From the NCBI GenBank assembly GCA_037976565.1, contig CP137684.1:16337243-16401242 (forward strand): a DNA stretch of 64,000 bases, written 5' to 3'. Source of the stretch: Mesocentrotus franciscanus (Eukaryota; Echinodermata; Echinoidea; Camarodonta; Strongylocentrotidae). This document shows positions 22,147 through 34,485 of this stretch, piece by piece; positions within the stretch are counted from its first letter, which is position 1, and every line of letters starts with the position of its first letter. The position numbers and the translations under genes were made by a program. Below the pieces are notes generated by a model. The model made no database searches. It was not told the DNA's origin and saw only the letters and a program-made list of their open reading frames with translations.

Positions 22147-23963
22147 CAACTGGAATTGCACGGCTGGAGAATGATGCCGTTCAACAGTACTTTTAGCGCA
22201 TGTCATGTGATCAAGAATTGACCAATGAGGTTGCAAGAATCTTAGTAGGCGTTGTATAAAATGAGATACCGTAAACTTATCGCTATCTGTTCATATACAT
22301 GCCCAGACGATGGATGTATGTTCAAATTCGGACAGGTTGTGTAGTTGAATAGTTCAATTTAGTTGATTTAAAAACAGAAAAAGAAGTTTATGTGCAATAT
22401 TTCATAAATCAAAATCATGATAAAGTGACATGTTTTATGAAAGTTGGATGACCTTGTACATGTAGCCGGTCTATCATTCGGTTGTCATGGTTGTAACACA
22501 GTTAAAGACGCGATATTGACATTTTCTTTATGATCAATAAAATATACAATGTACATGTAGATCTACAGTTAGAACTTAGAGGTCAGTTACTGTTTTAAAA
22601 AAGATGACTCACAGTCACACTGACTTTTCTAGTGCAAGTTAATTGACTTACACTTCTTATTAATCTTAAAACTCTTAGGTTTAATGTAGACTGTGTTGAG
22701 CAAACTTGAGCTGTATTATTTCAGATTCAGATTCTAGTATCAACTCTCAAGTTCAATTTTATTGAATTTTTTCTATGATATAATTCCTGTAGGATGGCCC
22801 GATGTACATGTATGTACGGCCATCGTTCAATAAAATAGTGATTTGTTATGCACATTCAAATCAACTCACCTCTGTTACCAGAACTTACGAAATGTCTCAA
22901 AGAGTCATAAAATAGACTGACATCTTACAGTCAAAATATATGTACAGTAGGTAACAAAATCAACGTCAGAAGAAAGAATTTGGCTTTTTAAAGCACAGTG
23001 TTCTGGTGATCACGCAAAGCGTTTTAACCAATTTTTACAGTTTTTTTTAATTTAAAACTTCTAACCGAAACCTTCCCATAATTGGACCTGAAAGTCAGAA
23101 ACCCAGAAACCCATACCGGTATGGGACTTGGCTTCTTTTGACTCTCAACAATTACAGATAGACCCCCTATGGGCTAAGGTCTTGCTACATGTATGCCTAC
23201 CGGTATGTCAGAATGAAAAAGTCATTCTTTCTTATGGAAATTAGTAAAAATTACATCATTTTTTGCTGAACTTTTGTTTATGAAGTGTTTTTGTTATTGG
23301 TACACTTGGCCTTATAAATGCAATATGGCATGTAAATGTATTAGGGGAAAAACGATGAGGATCGTTAAAGGTATAGAATTATATTACTTGTTTAATATCA
23401 GTTACAGTAAAGGCATGGGGTCCCCCAAATAACAGTACCAGTATTTTTTTTGCATATCAAATCCTAATTTTAAGGTCTCAGAAATTAGTACTGTTGGTTT
23501 AGTTTATTGTCTTAATGTTCTGGATGTTGTGTTGTTATCAATTTTTCTCGTGGTGGAAGCAAACAACCATGAAATCATCTTGTTGAATTTGAAGGTGATC
23601 AAAGGTTGATTGATTAAAACTTCGAAATAGGAATTTAACTTTGATAAGTGTTATTTATTTCAGAGTTTGATCTATTTGGAGTACTTTTAATTTTATACAA
23701 AGATTTATAGATAAATAAAAAATATCTACAGTGAAGGACTGAAGGACACATCGTCAGATTTTCTTTGAAATTCATGCAAAAGAAAGAGGCCATGCAAAAT
23801 TTGCCCTAAATGCAGTGTATGAAACAATAGTAATACATTTTGATAGAACACTGTAATATCGAAAGAAAATATTATTGTTGCCAATTTGATGTACATGTAA
23901 AACATATGATCAATTTAGCTCTTTAAATTTGCTGTCATGAATGGGTCATTCTAATTTGAGTCC

Positions 23964-24112
23964 AGGGACCTGTTTCATAAAACATGTTTTCAATAACAAA
24001 TGCTAAAATTCTATGACAAATTTGCTCTCAGCCAATTAAATGCCACGATTTCAGTAGCTTATAACAGTTATTGTAACTTGATATTGATAACAAGTTTTGT
24101 GAAACAGGGGCC
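23964..24112. mobile_element. Inverted-repeat element, family I copy 1
   Basis: The ends AGGGACCTGTTTCATAAAAC and its reverse GTTTTGTGAAACAGGGGCC surround a centre with tctcagccaattaaatgcc. The copy at 56631-56779 is in opposite orientation. Confidence 0.7.
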
Positions 24113-24289
24113 AGTTACATAAGCATGTTCTTTGGCTGAACACTTGCTTTGTGTGAGTGCTTCCTTTACTGTTTACCAAGTTCATTCAAAATTTATTGAA
24201 ACATCGCAAAATCAATTTAGCATGAACTGCCGGAATTTGATGGACGACTATTAATAAATATTGAGTCTTGCTCTTAGTGTTAAAGCCCA

Positions 24290-24594
24290 TCTAAAGTGTT
24301 GGGAGCCCCAAATTCACCAACAATTGATGGCGAAATTTCACTTAAATTGTATCAAATATTGATATAAGGATACATAATTTGGGTCTTCTGTTCTTTGCAG
24401 AAAACATAAATTTTGTATATTCTTTCATCAATATTCGACTTCAAACACATTTGTTTTGAAAATCCTTGCAGAAATGTGTCTCTAAATAAATGACATTCTC
24501 TTTCACATTATGATACACTTTAAGTGAAATTTGGCCATAAATTGGGGGGAGGGGAGGGAGGGGAGGGGGCTCCCAACACTTTAGAGGGCTTTAA
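24290..24594 (+). mobile_element. TTAA-flanked element, family E copy 1 (305 bp)
   Basis: It begins TTAAAGCCCATCTAAAGTG and ends CTTTAGAGGGCTTTAA, with further pairing of ttgggagcccc and ggggctcccaa. A G-rich expansion (ggggaggggaggg) sits next to the right arm. Other copies are at 61715-62014 and 62705-62886. Confidence 0.75.
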
Positions 24595-25139
24595 CAGCAC
24601 TTGTTGACAACTCCTTCACTCTCTCTATAGTGCATGTTTGTTCCAGACAAGAGTCACATTTTATGATGGCATGACGTCAACATTCAACTCCACTGATTCT
24701 GCCCGAGTGTGAAAACAGTTTTGTGTGAAGTTGTGAACACATCCACTTACTCTGCTCCTTTTGTTTGCTTGGAAGGTCGTTGATGATGAGTTCATACCCA
24801 TCTGACTCCAAAACAAATGATGTGATCTTCTTACAAAATCATTTTATGATGAATGCCTTCTGTCAGTCATTTAAAAAAATGTTTGCATCACTTACATGTA
24901 CATGTGAACAGTCAACTCTGCTGAACATACCGTGTAACTTTGTGTGAATACATCCTCTAATATAAAAACTTCATCAGTCTTTTCATTTAAATCTCATCAA
25001 AGACTCGTTTGATTGAGAAGGCCCATCATGGTCATTTTGTTGTGATTGCAAATCTTGACTTTGTATGAAAACCAGTTCTGTGTGAACACATCCTCTAATG
25101 TGAACACTCCGTTGAATTTAATCCATATAAAAAAGACTA

Positions 25140-25310
25140 ATTTTAACGCCACAACTAAGTGTTGTGGCGTGCACCTGTAATCCAGCTAACAGTGGAAGTT
25201 ACAAACTGATTCCGCCGAGGACGCAGGTTCGAAACTGAATCGCGTCTTTCGGATGGTGACATTAAAGGTCGGTCCCCAGACGTAAATAATCATATCTGAT
25301 TGATACATGT
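25140..25310 (+). mobile_element. SINE-like element with pol III-type head
   Basis: The head reads gtggcgtgcacctgtaatcc then agct, resembling the start of 7SL RNA or of related SINEs, followed by a B-box-like ggttcgaaact and the tail ctttcggatggtgacattaa. I recall similar tails in marine-invertebrate SINEs but could not check. It interrupts a local repeat. Confidence 0.5.
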
Positions 25311-25543
25311 CTGTTAAAACCCAATACACACACATGAAGGCCTGTAGTTACGTGTAACTCCACTGATCTTGACTTAATAATAGTGTGAACACTATTTCTG
25401 TACGAACACATCCTCCAATGTGAACACTCCCTTGAATTTAATCCATATAAAACACTCATTTTATCATGAAGGCCTGCAGTTACATGTAACTCCACTGATC
25501 TTGACTTTGTGTGAACACCGTTAACACCCCTCAGTCTGTTGAT

Positions 25544-25630
25544 TTTGTTTGGTTAGAGCCAGAAAGGCATTAACTCTGTGTTAAAGTGCACATGTATGAG
25601 TTTATAAATGCCCCTCTGGCTCCAAACAGA
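25544..25630. mobile_element. Short palindromic element, family D copy 1
   Basis: Arms of the type agccagaaaggcattaactc and gcccctctggctccaaacaga pair around the centre tctgtgTTAAagtgcac. Other copies: 37933-38007 and, split by an insertion, 48282-48755. Confidence 0.6.
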
Positions 25631-26547
25631 TAATTTGACCAATTTTGTGTGAACACATCCTCTGTGATGTGAACGCTCTTTGACGCTATTCAATCAATCC
25701 ATCTTCTTGCTTGCAAATTATGTCAGCATGAAAGCCTGATATGACCATTAAAATCAAGTCAGGTTCTCAAAGCTTTTTAATATAATGAACGATAAAAGTA
25801 GCTCACTACTTGGAAGTAGCACTTACTTTACGTGAAAGGGATTTTCCCTCTCTTCCCCCATTTCCCTTCGCTTACCAGTGCAATACACCCACCATTGCAA
25901 TTAACCATATAGCACTCGTGAATTATTATGTGAATGGTTGAAATGACAAATACAAATATGTGTATTATAAATAATAGTTCTTTAGCTTAGCCATGTACAT
26001 GTAGAATATGCTACAAATCTTGTTGTCATTTTTCCCCCTTCAAGTTCCTGATATTTTCAGAGTCATTTGTAAGCAAATAGGCAAATATAAAAGAAATACA
26101 AATTGTGATTGAGAAATCAGAGATGAATTTATGGCTTTTTTAATGCCATATGTTGAAAGAAGTCAGGTGTACTGTTATAGCTGAAATAAATAAAAGAATG
26201 GTTGTTTTTTGTGATATGAAGTCTGTCAACAGTCAATATGATTTTAAGTTGCCAAGCAGAAGTCAACTTATCAAGATATAAATCTATTGTAAGATGCTAC
26301 AAAGAAATATTTCTTCAAAATTCTAGTTAGTTATTTTCTTGTTGATGTCCAAATATGAACAAAAATAATTAATAGGGATCTATAGTGACTTGGATATCAG
26401 GATTCATGATCAGAGGTTTTCTCATTCTTCTGCATTACATGTATGAAGATTTCTGTGTTTGAACACAGTCTTCTTATATTTCTTTGTTTTATGTTTTGTA
26501 TTAGAATTTTATGAAATTATTTGTGTGTGTGTGCGTGTGTGTATGCA

Positions 26548-26604
26548 GTCAAACCTGCTTTTAAAAGCTATCTCCTTTATAGCAAGACCACCTGTCTATA
26601 AAGG
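26548..26604 (+). mobile_element. Fragment of family H element
   Basis: CAGTCAAACCTGC, then a remnant aagaccacctgtctataaag, running directly into the (GAT)n array. Confidence 0.45.
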
Positions 26605-26705
26605 TGTTTATGATGATAATGATGATGATGATGATGGTGATAATTATAATGATATCGATTATGATGATGATGGTAATGATGAGTTTGATGACGATGATGA
26701 TGATA

Positions 26706-26738
<33 letters not shown>

Positions 26739-27095
26739 ATGATGATGATAATTGTGACAATGATGATGGTGATGATTATGATGATAATGATGATAATATA
26801 ATGATATCGATTATGATGATGATGATGATGGTAATGATGATGTTGATGATGATGACGATGATGATGATAATGATGATGATTATGATGATAATGATGATAA
26901 TTGTGACAATGATGATGATGATGATGATGATGATGGTGATAATGATAATGATATCGATTATGATGATGATGATGGTAATGATGATGTTGATGATGATGAC
27001 GATGATGATGATAATGATTATGATGATAATGATGATGATAATTGTGACAATGATGATGGTGATGATTATGATGATAATGATGATGATAATGATTT
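26605..27095. repeat. (GAT)n array with a 150-bp higher-order period
   Basis: Nearly pure gat/aat triplets. The interruptions gatatcgatt (26651, 26803, 26950) and aattgtgac (26750, 26899, 27050) each recur about every 150 bases, so three long blocks were duplicated. The Asp- or His-rich open frames across it are simple-sequence artefacts. Confidence 0.9.
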
Positions 27096-27744
27096 ATGTC
27101 ACACCACATTTCTATTATAAAAGATCCAAAGCCCCAGTCTCTTTCAATTAGGTCATAATTTGCTGAAGTCAGTAAGTTTTGAGCTTTGACTTAAAGTGGA
27201 TTGCGACATGTTTCTGCTTTTGTAGATAGTTTAGATACATGTACGCCTACAGCCTGTAGGGGTAGCAGAACCCTTGCACTTTTCTGAACTTTAGTGAAAC
27301 AAGCCCTGATGACTCATCCTCAGCGAATGCTCCATGTTTTGACTTCCTTGTTTCAATGGAGCTTCAGTGGGTGTGTCACAGCCCTTAATCTGCCCTAGTC
27401 TGCTGGGAACAGACTATAATTTGACATTTTACCACAATTCCTGAAAGCCTTGAGCAGAGCCTAGCTTTGACAGTCTCTGGCTGTGTCTGGAGCAGCTAAA
27501 GTACAGAGCCTATGTAGTGTGCTGTGACTTGCTGTCAGTCTAGTCTTACTTTGCAGACACTGTTACACATTGCGACTGACAAGGGTGTGTCACAACCTTT
27601 AATCTACCCTGTATGAGTATACTCATGTAGTCTGACTCACGGACTTGGTCAGTCAGTAGTTTGCTACATGTACCTTTAGGTGAAACTGTGTTTGACAGAG
27701 TCTGAGCATAGACTACATGTACAAACTGTAGTTGTATCTCTCCC

Positions 27745-27948
27745 TCATAGAGAAAGAACGAGAGAGAGAGAGAAAGAGACAGACAGAGCAAGATAGAGAC
27801 AGAGACAGAGGGAGAGAGAGAGAGAGAGAGAGAGAGACAAAAGACAGTGATAGAGAGAGAGAGACAGAGAGAGGGAGAGAAAGAGAGAGAGAGAGAGGGG
27901 GAGAAAGAGAGAGAGAGAAGGGGGAGGGAGACAGACAGATAGAGAGGA
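27745..27948. repeat. (GA)n microsatellite
   Basis: gagagaga with interspersed gacaga words on the + strand. Confidence 0.9.
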
Positions 27949-27989
27949 TGACTTTGTAATTACATGTATCAATATGTACCGGTATAGAG

Positions 27990-28529
27990 ATATCGACTGC
28001 TACGAGAGGACTGGCTGTTTTTATACGCTCAAGGGAATAGTTGAATCCCCTGCCATCACCCCCAGGCGCGCCTATTCAACTTTCCCGCGAGCCAGTATAG
28101 AAACAGCCAGTCCTCGAGTATTAAAGCAGTCGATATGACTTTTATATGCCGATCGTACGAATTGAAACAAAAATCTACCAAGAATTCTTACCTTAGCCTT
28201 TCATTGAGTAAAGATTGATTAAAACATCACAGAAAATCTGAGACACTGTCTGTTAATCTTTGCTAGCAAAATGACTAAAAGTTTCAATCATTTGGGAATC
28301 ACAGAAAAAAACCACTGTATGGTGTCCGCGCTCGCACAAAGACAATTCTAACACGTAAACCAATGGGGATCGCAGGAGGATGAGGGCACAAATTAATGGA
28401 TATTCCCTGTGAGCGGGCTACGAGGGCACAGATTAATGGATATTCCCTGTGAGTGGGGCATGGCTTAAAATCACGACTCCAATTTCGACCAATCAGATGG
28501 CTAGATTTCTAAAGTGAGGTATATAATAA
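27990..28529 (+). mobile_element. Hairpin-headed repeat, family Z copy 1 (about 540 bp)
   Basis: It starts with a 147-base foldback (27990-28136): atatcgactgct, then aggactggctgttt pairing with aaacagccagtcct and agcagtcgatat. A unique body of nearly 400 bases follows (cttaccttagcctttc, accaatggggatcgcagg, accaatcagatggctagatt), ending tgaggtatataa. A 40-base direct duplication lies at 28382-28460. Copies: 29752-30284 (full) and 54431-54632 (truncated, minus). No frame is conserved. The class is not known to me. Confidence 0.75.
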
Positions 28530-28822
28530 TGAATATTATAATTCAGAAATTTGAAGTATTGTGAATGAAAGATTTTTCACAATCCCATACCTTTTGAAAG
28601 ATATGAAGTCAGTACAATGTTGACTTTGCCATACATACATGTACAGTAGATGACATTTTCAGACAATTTTGAATGAGAACAAAATCTTTAGTCATGCTAA
28701 TGTGCACCTAAGAACTACACTGTACACACTCCTCACTCCATGGGTAATACAAGAAGAGAGAGAGAGAGAGATTTTTGTTTATTGTCGTTGAGTTTTGGTT
28801 TGAAATTCGCATGTGAACAAAA

Positions 28823-29207
28823 TTAAAGGGATCGTTTAACAGTGTTAAATCTGAGATACACGGCCCTACATGTTATTAGTGTCTGTGATATGGTGTAATA
28901 ATGAAGCCCTAAAAAAATTGCGCTTCAAAATGATCAAGAAGTGCCTCAAAAAAGTAAAAATCTTTGATTGACCGGTTTTACCATACTCGTTTTCCCTAAT
29001 AGACTATAGTGTTATGAAAACCGTCAGGCGAACGGTTTTCAAAATTTGTAATTCCAATCATAAATATCTTGATAATCAGACAGGCGATCAGCTTGTAAAA
29101 GTCATGGGGTTCCTGACTGACCTAAAGGTTTATGATTATCATTGCATCATGAGCTAAATCCAGAATTTTGTTTCAGAATCTGAGACAAAGTTACCGGATC
29201 CCTTTAA
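28823..29207. mobile_element. TTAA-flanked element, family G (385 bp)
   Basis: It begins TTAAAGGGATCGTTTAAC and ends CCGGATCCCTTTAA. Only one copy is in the window and the inverted ends are short, about 10 bases. It lies between the two Z copies. Confidence 0.6.
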
Positions 29208-29751
29208 GTAGTTTACTAGATTTTTTTCCTCTCAATATCACAAGTGCATTTAAAATCATGAAATCACTGGCTTAAATATCAAGCCTATTCATGGCATGAA
29301 ATACTTTGCTGTTTGCATTTTGCAATGATGAGTTTGGAAGTGCTGCTTGAACTACGAAATACATTGTGTTCCTCCTTTAAATGCAGAGAGCAGTTAATTA
29401 CTAAAAGCAACGATTATCCACATAGCATTTCCTGCTGTAAACATAACAATAAATGACCCGATCGTTAAACTATAGCCAGGTTTATTGTAATTGTCATTGA
29501 TGAACGTTTTAGTGTGTGGTTTGTACAAGGAAATGGGGATGGTTAAGCAAAGAAAAGGAGAAGTAGACCAGGTCCGTGACTAGACTAGGGAATTTTCATA
29601 TGAAGAAGTCCTTGGCGTATCCAGACATTGATAAATGGGGCAGGGGCAGAGTCTACTCCAGTGGGGTGGGGGCACTGAGGGGGAGACATCTGGTCAGTCA
29701 TGGGTGAAATACAGCTACAGTGTACATGTACTGTATGTACACAATATAGTT

Positions 29752-30284
29752 ATATCGACTGCTACGAGAGGACTAGCTGTTTCTATACGCTCAAGGGATA
29801 GGGCGGCGCGCCTCGGGGTGATAGCAGGGGATTCAACTATCCCGCGAGCCAGTATAGAAACAGCTAGTCCTCGAGTATTAAAGCAGTCGATATGACTTTT
29901 ATATGACGAATTAAAACAAAAATCTACCAAGAATTCTTACCTTAGCCTTTTAGTGAGTAAAAATTTGTTAAAACATCACAGAAAATCTGAAACACTGTCT
30001 GTTAATCTTCGCTTAATCTTCGAGTGAAAGTTTCAATCATTTGGGAATCGCAGACAAAGAGCACTGTATATGGCGTCCGTGCTCGCACGTAGACAATTTT
30101 AACACGCAAACCAATGGGGATCGCAGTAAACCAATGGGAATCGCAGGATAATGAGGCAGAGGGTAGAAACTTTTAACTAGGCCCTGTGGGCTATTGCTAT
30201 GCCCTATGAGTGGGGCATGGCTTGAAATCACGACTCCAATTTCGACCAATCAGATGGCTAGATTTCTAAAGTGAGGTATATAAC
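29752..30284 (+). mobile_element. Hairpin-headed repeat, family Z copy 2
   Basis: The foldback at 29752-29893 has the same arms as copy 1 except that ctggctg/cagccag has become ctagctg/cagctag on both sides. The loop (ggcgcgcctcggggtgatag to ggattcaacta) is the reverse complement of the loop in copy 1. The body then runs in the same orientation as copy 1 to gtgaggtatataa. Confidence 0.75.
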
Positions 30285-30449
30285 AAGTAATAATTGGTCT
30301 TCAGGGTGGGGGTATGCCAGCTCCCAATCGTGTGCCTCATGCACTATTGCCTTTATATTGGGGAGGGGGCAGTGAATAAATTGCATGGGAGGAGAGATCG
30401 AATTAGCTCTTGAAAGTTATAACAAAAACAGTGCCCTGGGTAGAATCCA

Positions 30450-30607
30450 GGATAGAGAGAGAGAGAAAAAGAAAGAAAGAAAGAAAGAAAAAAACGGGTG
30501 GTGGAGGATATGGTCTTACAAAGGAATAAGGATCATGTCCATCAGAGAGAAAGAAAGAGAGGGAGGGAGAGAGAGAGACGAGAGAGAAAGAAAGAGAGGA
30601 AGGGAGA

Positions 30608-30644
<37 letters not shown>

Positions 30645-31235
30645 GGAGGGAGAGAGAGAGACAGAGAGGCGAGAGAGAAAGAGAGGGAGGGAGAGAGAGA
30701 CAGACGAGAGAGAAAGAAAGAGAGGGAGGGAGAGAGAGAGACAGAGAGGCGAGAGAGAGAAAGAAAGAGGGAGGGAGAGAGAGACAGACGAGAGAGAAAG
30801 AAAGAGAGGGAGGGAGAGAGAGACAGACAGACAAGAGAGAAAGAAAGAGAGGGAGGGAGAGAGAGACGGAAAGACGAGAGAGAAAGAAAGAGAGGGAGGG
30901 AGAGAGAGACAGACGAGAGAGAAAGAAAGAGAGGGAGGGAGAGAGAGAGACAGAGACAAGAGAGAAAGAAAGAGAGGGAGGGAGAGAGAGACGGAAAGAC
31001 GAGAGAGAAAGAAAGAGAGGGAGGGAGAGAGAGACGGAAAGACGAGAGAGAAAGAGGGAGAGGGAGGGAAAGAGAGAGAGAGAGAGAGAAAGAAAGAGAA
31101 GGGGTAGGGGAGGGTGGGGCAAGGGAGAGAGAAAAGCAAGGAGGGTGGAGAGAGAAGAAGAGAAATAGGAAAACGCAACAACAACAAAAAAGAGGGAGAA
31201 AGCAAGGGATGAGGAATAGAGGGGGAGGAGAGAGA
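30450..31235. repeat. Large polypurine (GA)n tract, about 750 bp
   Basis: The + strand is almost all purine between 30540 and 31080 and near-pure beyond. About a dozen 35-65-base units read like gagagagacagacgagagag plus aaagaaagagagggaggga. All long frames here on both strands are compositional. Confidence 0.9.
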
Positions 31236-31996
31236 GATACAGGGTTATACAGTAGCTGCATTAACACTGCAAGGCCATATGTAGATTTTTCTCTCTTTCA
31301 TCAAATATGCACATGAAATAGACTATCTAGACAGATAGTTTTCAACACAGACAGTGAGTGGGTGTGGCCCAGATACCACAAAGGGGAATTTGTGGTAGGG
31401 TCCATGTAGTCTGCAAGGCAGAGACTCTAATTTGACACTTAACCACGATGCCATGAAGTCTTGAGCCGAGCCTAGCTCTGTCAGTCTGTGTCTGTGTCAG
31501 GAGCTGCTTAAGTACGGAGCCTATGGGGTGCAGTAGACCATGCAGTCGGCATAGTCTCTTGGTTCAGACACACCTTTACTCACGATTGACTAACAAGGGT
31601 TTGCGGTTGCAGACTACATGTTGGATATCCATGGTCGAAGGGGAGGGGTGGAAGTGTACATTAATTAAAGAGGGAATGGGTCGTAGTAGGTTGAATTTAA
31701 TATGGGGGGTAGGAGACAGTGGTACGGATATTAAACTGGATGGCAGAGAGTAACAGGGAGGGGGGGGGGAGGGAGGAATGGAGAGAAATTCAGCATTACA
31801 GTCTTAATAAGTGAGTGCGTATAAGGTGGAATAAAAAAAATTAAAAAATAGCTCCCTACCACATCTAGGGGTATAATCTATCTCCAAAGAGCATACTGTA
31901 TGCACAGAACATGTAAGAATAATGATATTGATAAGGGGGAATTTATATGAACTACATATTGAGCTGTCATATGAGCATTTGCACACTGTCTGCATA

Positions 31997-32400
31997 TTAA
32001 AGATAAAGGCCAGTTCTGGTCATGCGATTTCATTGTGAAAGAAACGTTGTGAAATCGATCAGAAAAGGTTGATCATCTAGCATATAAGTATTGGTGTGTA
32101 CTGCAAGGTTCTGAAATCATCAAAATGATAAGAAATTTGGCCCAGTCTTGGTAAAGTTACAAGCACTGTACACAGAAAGATGTATATGGGACTACACGAC
32201 CACGTGCGGGATATCTATTTGGTCCCAATAGATATAATAATTTACCAAATATATCAATTATTAGGCGGTTTCCCAGCAAAATTTTTATCATCACGTATTA
32301 GTACAAACATATTCTTTCACATGATTGGTAATAACAGCTTCCATTTCAATTTTTTTTTTTTTAGTTCCCAATACTGGTCTTTCCCTTTAATACAGAGACA
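31997..32400 (+). mobile_element. TTAA-flanked element, family C copy 1 (404 bp)
   Basis: It begins TTAAAGATAAAGGCCAGTTC and ends CTGGTCTTTCCCTTTAA. Two other full-length copies: 39659-40063 (inverted) and 48316-48718. The shared interior includes gaccacgtgcg and tggtcccaatagatataata. Non-autonomous. Confidence 0.82.
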
Positions 32401-34293
32401 GTGAAAAGCAGTTATTATATACAGAGCCAGTGAGAAGGCGGAAGAGAGAGGGAGAAAAGGGAGAATTGTAATGAGAGACAGATAAACCGACAGAGAGAGA
32501 GACCATAGAAGGAAATGGAGAGGGAGGGGAGGGGAGAAACATACAGAGACAATAAAACAAGGAAAACCTCAACCTAAAACCCCAAATAACTCCAGTCCAA
32601 TATTGTAAAGAACCAAGAGCCCATCGATGATGATAGGACAATGAATAGACGAGCAGGCTCTTTAAAGAAGAACTGGGCGCTCTACTAGTAATTTCCTGCC
32701 AAGAGGAAGTAAGAGCGGCTTATTTCCTCTACAGACAATCCAACGAAATGGGTACCCTGCTATGGCTGTAGTCTCCCCAAAACAGACCTTCGCCAATCCA
32801 CCGTCCCCTGTCATCAACGCATCTTGCGTACTTCTCCCTCATCATATACGCTGATTGTAGTCCATTGCTGAATCTTTATTTTATATTGTTTTTAAAAGCT
32901 GACTCGTATGCCCCTTAGAATCAATTTTGGAGACTTGGAGCGTTTCTGTTGTATCGTATACCAATTACAGTCTGTATGTTAAGACTACTGTTAGAGTATC
33001 CTCTTCCTTTTTGTAGCTAAGAGAAAGACAGTCTGTCTATTTTCCCCTATCCCTCTTTCTCTGATCTCCGTCTCTTTCTCTCTGCCCTTATTGCTATTTA
33101 TGGTCTAGGGAAAAATTAGACACATCGCAGCACTAGTAGCGGTTAACCTACTCTCACGAGCACCATTCGTTTGGACGCAATCTGCAAATGTAGTCATGGT
33201 ATAGGAGTAAGCTGTCGGCCTCGGACGTAGCATTTGACATTTGGACAGTTGATTTTGTTGGGCTTCGGTCGTCGTTTGGAATCGTCATTGCCCTCGTCAT
33301 TGACGACTTTGGCGTTATCCATGATTTGTTTATGGTTTCACTGGTAACGCAAACCATAGCTTAGGAACTTTGCTGTTCGGACTGTCAAAGTCGCTTGTAC
33401 GCTCGCAGCACAACACTTGCGATCTGCATTTTGTGCCTTGTATTCTGGAATTATCATTAATGAGAGTGCTTGCCATTGTTATCCACCTACAACAATAGGT
33501 ACTTGTGGAATACATGTAGACTGCAATACATGGTAAGTATTGTTTTTTCCTACTTAATTCTATAGGAATGAAATAATTCAATAGTCAATGGGGTGACTGT
33601 GTATAGAATAACATAAGGTTAACATACTTCTGGCGTCAAACAGATAAAATTATTCATAATTTACCAGTTGACATAAATACTATACAAGAGACCAGCCTTG
33701 TTTGGATAACGGTAAACTCTGGATATCAATAATTGCTAAAGAATTACTGAAGATAAGGGTGAAGATCATACTGTTTTTGCATTGAAGCCTACACAAACAG
33801 TTTAAAATAAATTCAGTATTTTGTGCAGTTCACAGACTCGGTTCGGAATATCTTCCGGATTGTCAGGTTCTGAGAGGTGTATCAATCTCATAAATGTCAG
33901 TCGTCATATAAAGAATCATTGTACAGCCAAATTAGCGTACAGACTTTCTATACAGGTACTATATCTAATTTTGAAGATGCCAATTGACATGACAGCTGGC
34001 CAATCAGCAATGTGCGTTCATGATAAGCCCGTCCAGTTATACAATTTTCATATGATACAATGTTGAATGTTCACACTGGAGCTCAAGCTGATTCTTTACG
34101 GAGTTTCTGTTTGAAATGACGTTCAAACATACGTTTTTTTGACATTTAGTTATACAACATTTCTTTATACTACGTTCGGATTGAAGAAAAGGTAATTGCT
34201 TATCTTATAGCCAAACTATGATTTTGTAATATCACATGGTTGATTTCATGTGCTGGTACACGATCGTATCTTCATTTTGCCATAATTCACAAT

Positions 34294-34485
34294 CAGTGAA
34301 ACCTGTCTATAAAGACCACCCAAGGGAGACAAGAAAAGTGGTCTTTGCAGACAGGTGGTCTTCATATACAGGTTCCTTTAGTACATGTTTCAATGAGAAA
34401 CCATTTTCAAGGGAAACAAAAAATGTGGTCTTTGTAGACAGGTGGTCATTCTATACAGGTGGTCACTATTAACCAGGTTTCACTG
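34294..34485 (+). mobile_element. Inverted-repeat element, family H copy 1
   Basis: It begins CAGTGAAACCTGTCTATAAA and ends CCAGGTTTCACTG. Internal repeats of tggtctttgcagacaggtgg type. Related copies at 37039-37196 and 63131-63303 and a fragment at 26548-26604. The 63131 copy is bounded by TA on both sides, as expected for pogo/Tigger-like mariner elements. Confidence 0.7.

Larger units (their letters stand above)
25000..25720 (+). repeat. Diverged repeat of about 133 bp around gtgaacacatcctct
   Basis: tgtgaacacatcctct-aatgtgaacactcc recurs near 25080, 25400 and 25650. Two copies that begin catgaaggcctg (25333 and 25466) are 133 bases apart. A SINE-like insert at 25140-25310 interrupts the field. 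Confidence 0.55.

Noticed and set aside
26459..27151. Open frames of 230 and 182 codons rich in Asp, Met or His
   Set aside because: They are translations of a (GAT)n microsatellite, open in several frames on both strands.
30385..31316. Overlapping frames of 229-272 codons (Arg/Glu-rich or Ser/Leu-rich)
   Set aside because: Pure GA/CT repeat composition; no stop codons arise in such sequence. The same applies to the frames at 35180-35676, 40700-41387 and 43378-43962.
33154..33357. Minus-strand frames near a GC-richer patch (67 codons, and a 42-codon frame starting MDNAKVVND)
   Set aside because: Short, with no family resemblance, no partner exons and no repeats to support them.
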